64,000 nt of DNA from Gloeobacter kilaueensis JS1 (GTDB lineage: Bacteria; Cyanobacteriota; Cyanobacteriia; Gloeobacterales; Gloeobacteraceae), in NCBI RefSeq assembly GCF_000484535.1, contig NC_022600.1:3224001-3288000 (forward strand). The letters are read 5' to 3'. The notes below the pieces were generated by a model. That model was not told where the DNA came from and searched no databases. It saw only the letters and a list, made by a program, of their open reading frames with translations. Of the stretch, positions 63,221 to 64,000 are shown in pieces. The position numbers and the translations under genes were made by a program. Each line of letters opens with the position of its first letter. The stretch's first letter is position 1.

Positions 63221-64000
63221 CGACCGGATTTGAACCGGAATACGTTCAGGCTCGCAAGGCGCTTCTAGATGTTCTAGAAGCGCTTGGTAAACACAGAGAG
63301 GCAGTCGTCCTAGTTGGAGCACAAGCTATATATCTTCGCACTGGCGAGTCCGATCTTGCTGTTGCACCGTACACTACTGATGCAGACTTAATGATCAACT
63401 CTACGATACTCACTGATAAGCCTCTACTCGAAGAAGTACTTGAAGCTGCAGGATTTAAATTAGAGACTCCTCCTGGTGCATGGAAGAGCAGTGGAGATAT
63501 AGCAATCGATTTTATGGTTCCAGAAAGTCTAAGCGGACAGGGTAGAAGAGGAGCCGACCTTGGTAATCATGGACGAAGGGTAGCGAGGCGAACTCTAGGT
63601 CTGGAGGCAGCACTTGTAGACCAGGACGTACAAATTATTGGAGCTCTGGAAGATACCGATACTCGAAAGTTTGAAATTAGAGTAGCTGGACCAGGTGCAT
63701 TGTTGATTGCAAAGTTGTATAAAATCGAAGAGCGAATAGAAAAACCACATCGTCTGAGTAATAAGGATGCCCTCGATGTGTACCGCCTTTTGAGAGAAAC
63801 TTCTGTGGACACAATGGCCGCGACTATGAAAAAGCTTTTGGCGGACAAGCGCTCCCAAGAGATTACAGAGCAGGGCATACGCTACTTGGAGGAACTGTTT
63901 ACGTCTGCGACAGCCAGAGGTGCAGCAATGGCTGGAGAGGCAGCACATCCACTTGTAGACTCTGGAGAAATAGCAGCTTCAAGTGCAGCGCTTGCTAAAG
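63211..64000 (+). CDS. AbiEii-like nucleotidyltransferase toxin, 3' end outside window
   Basis: The frame is open from GTG at 63211 to the window edge (263 codons seen). GGAGG lies 5 nt before the start. The nucleotidyltransferase core shows VLVGAQAIYLRTG (about 28-40) and TDADLMI (about 53-59), the Gly-rich and DxD parts of the AbiEii/MenT-type fold. KLYKIEERIEKPHRLSNKDALDVYRLL (about 171-197) is the conserved basic helix. Family toxins add nucleotides to tRNA ends or similar targets, neutralised by an antitoxin such as the overlapping upstream gene. Confidence 0.78.
   Translation, partial: MYLTTGFEPEYVQARKALLDVLEALGKHREAVVLVGAQAIYLRTGESDLAVAPYTTDADLMINSTILTDKPLLEEVLEAAGFKLETPPGAWKSSGDIAIDFMVPESLSGQGRRGADLGNHGRRVARRTLGLEAALVDQDVQIIGALEDTDTRKFEIRVAGPGALLIAKLYKIEERIEKPHRLSNKDALDVYRLLRETSVDTMAATMKKLLADKRSQEITEQGIRYLEELFTSATARGAAMAGEAAHPLVDSGEIAASSAALAK

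Overview
The window reads as GC-rich cyanobacterial chromosome, most likely from a Gloeobacter-type lineage. That assignment is an inference. It rests on cyanobacterial or plastid markers (Ycf46-type AAA ATPase, Ycf35/DUF1257, DUF2997, a DUF1400 hydrolase, a siroheme sulfite reductase beside Crp-type control), on the compact GC-rich style, and on a full-length dnaE without the split intein known from many other cyanobacteria. No photosystem, rRNA or tRNA gene was found.

Layout. 1-3120 is an accessory patch: a subtilase cut by the window edge, a convergent gene that looks like the subtilase propeptide on its own, and an intact IS66-family element (1616-3112) with terminal inverted repeats and an 8-bp target duplication. 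3246-8606 holds a BON-domain protein and a tight operon ycf46-like / ycf35 / DUF2997 / HTH-GrpE-like / Hsp70-like, followed by a DUF1622 membrane protein. 9130-14063 holds small regulatory and membrane proteins and a translationally coupled three-gene operon (alpha/beta-hydrolase, caspase-like protease, unknown beta-sandwich plus helical protein). 14203-21775 holds a 14-repeat FG-GAP protein, aminopeptidase P, a phytase-like esterase beside a truncated TonB receptor, and phenylalanine hydroxylase. 21845-35411 is mixed metabolism and signalling: kynureninase, a membrane Ser/Thr kinase, cytochrome P450, flavin reductase, glycosyltransferase, hydrolases and smpB.

35408-50537 is mostly housekeeping: an HxlR/azoreductase pair, aroE, an acetolactate synthase with a C-terminal zinc ribbon, SRP RNA, purA, a candidate small RNA, trpG, argB and several secreted proteins of unknown function. 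50767-62149 holds dnaE, a Crp/Fnr regulator, a NIL-domain protein, a CPBP protease, sulfite reductase, an HtrA/serpin pair, a prohibitin and a truncated redoxin. 62153-64000 begins a second accessory patch, lower in GC: a type IV (AbiE-like) toxin-antitoxin pair with a cluster of palindromic operators over a promoter that appears leaderless.

Themes. Protease and inhibitor or propeptide pairings recur (subtilase with free propeptide, HtrA with serpin, caspase with hydrolase). Operons commonly use overlapping stop/start codons. The two window edges carry the clearest signs of transfer. The best candidates for undescribed systems are the hydrolase-caspase operon, the Ycf46-to-Hsp70 remodelling operon and the free subtilase propeptide.
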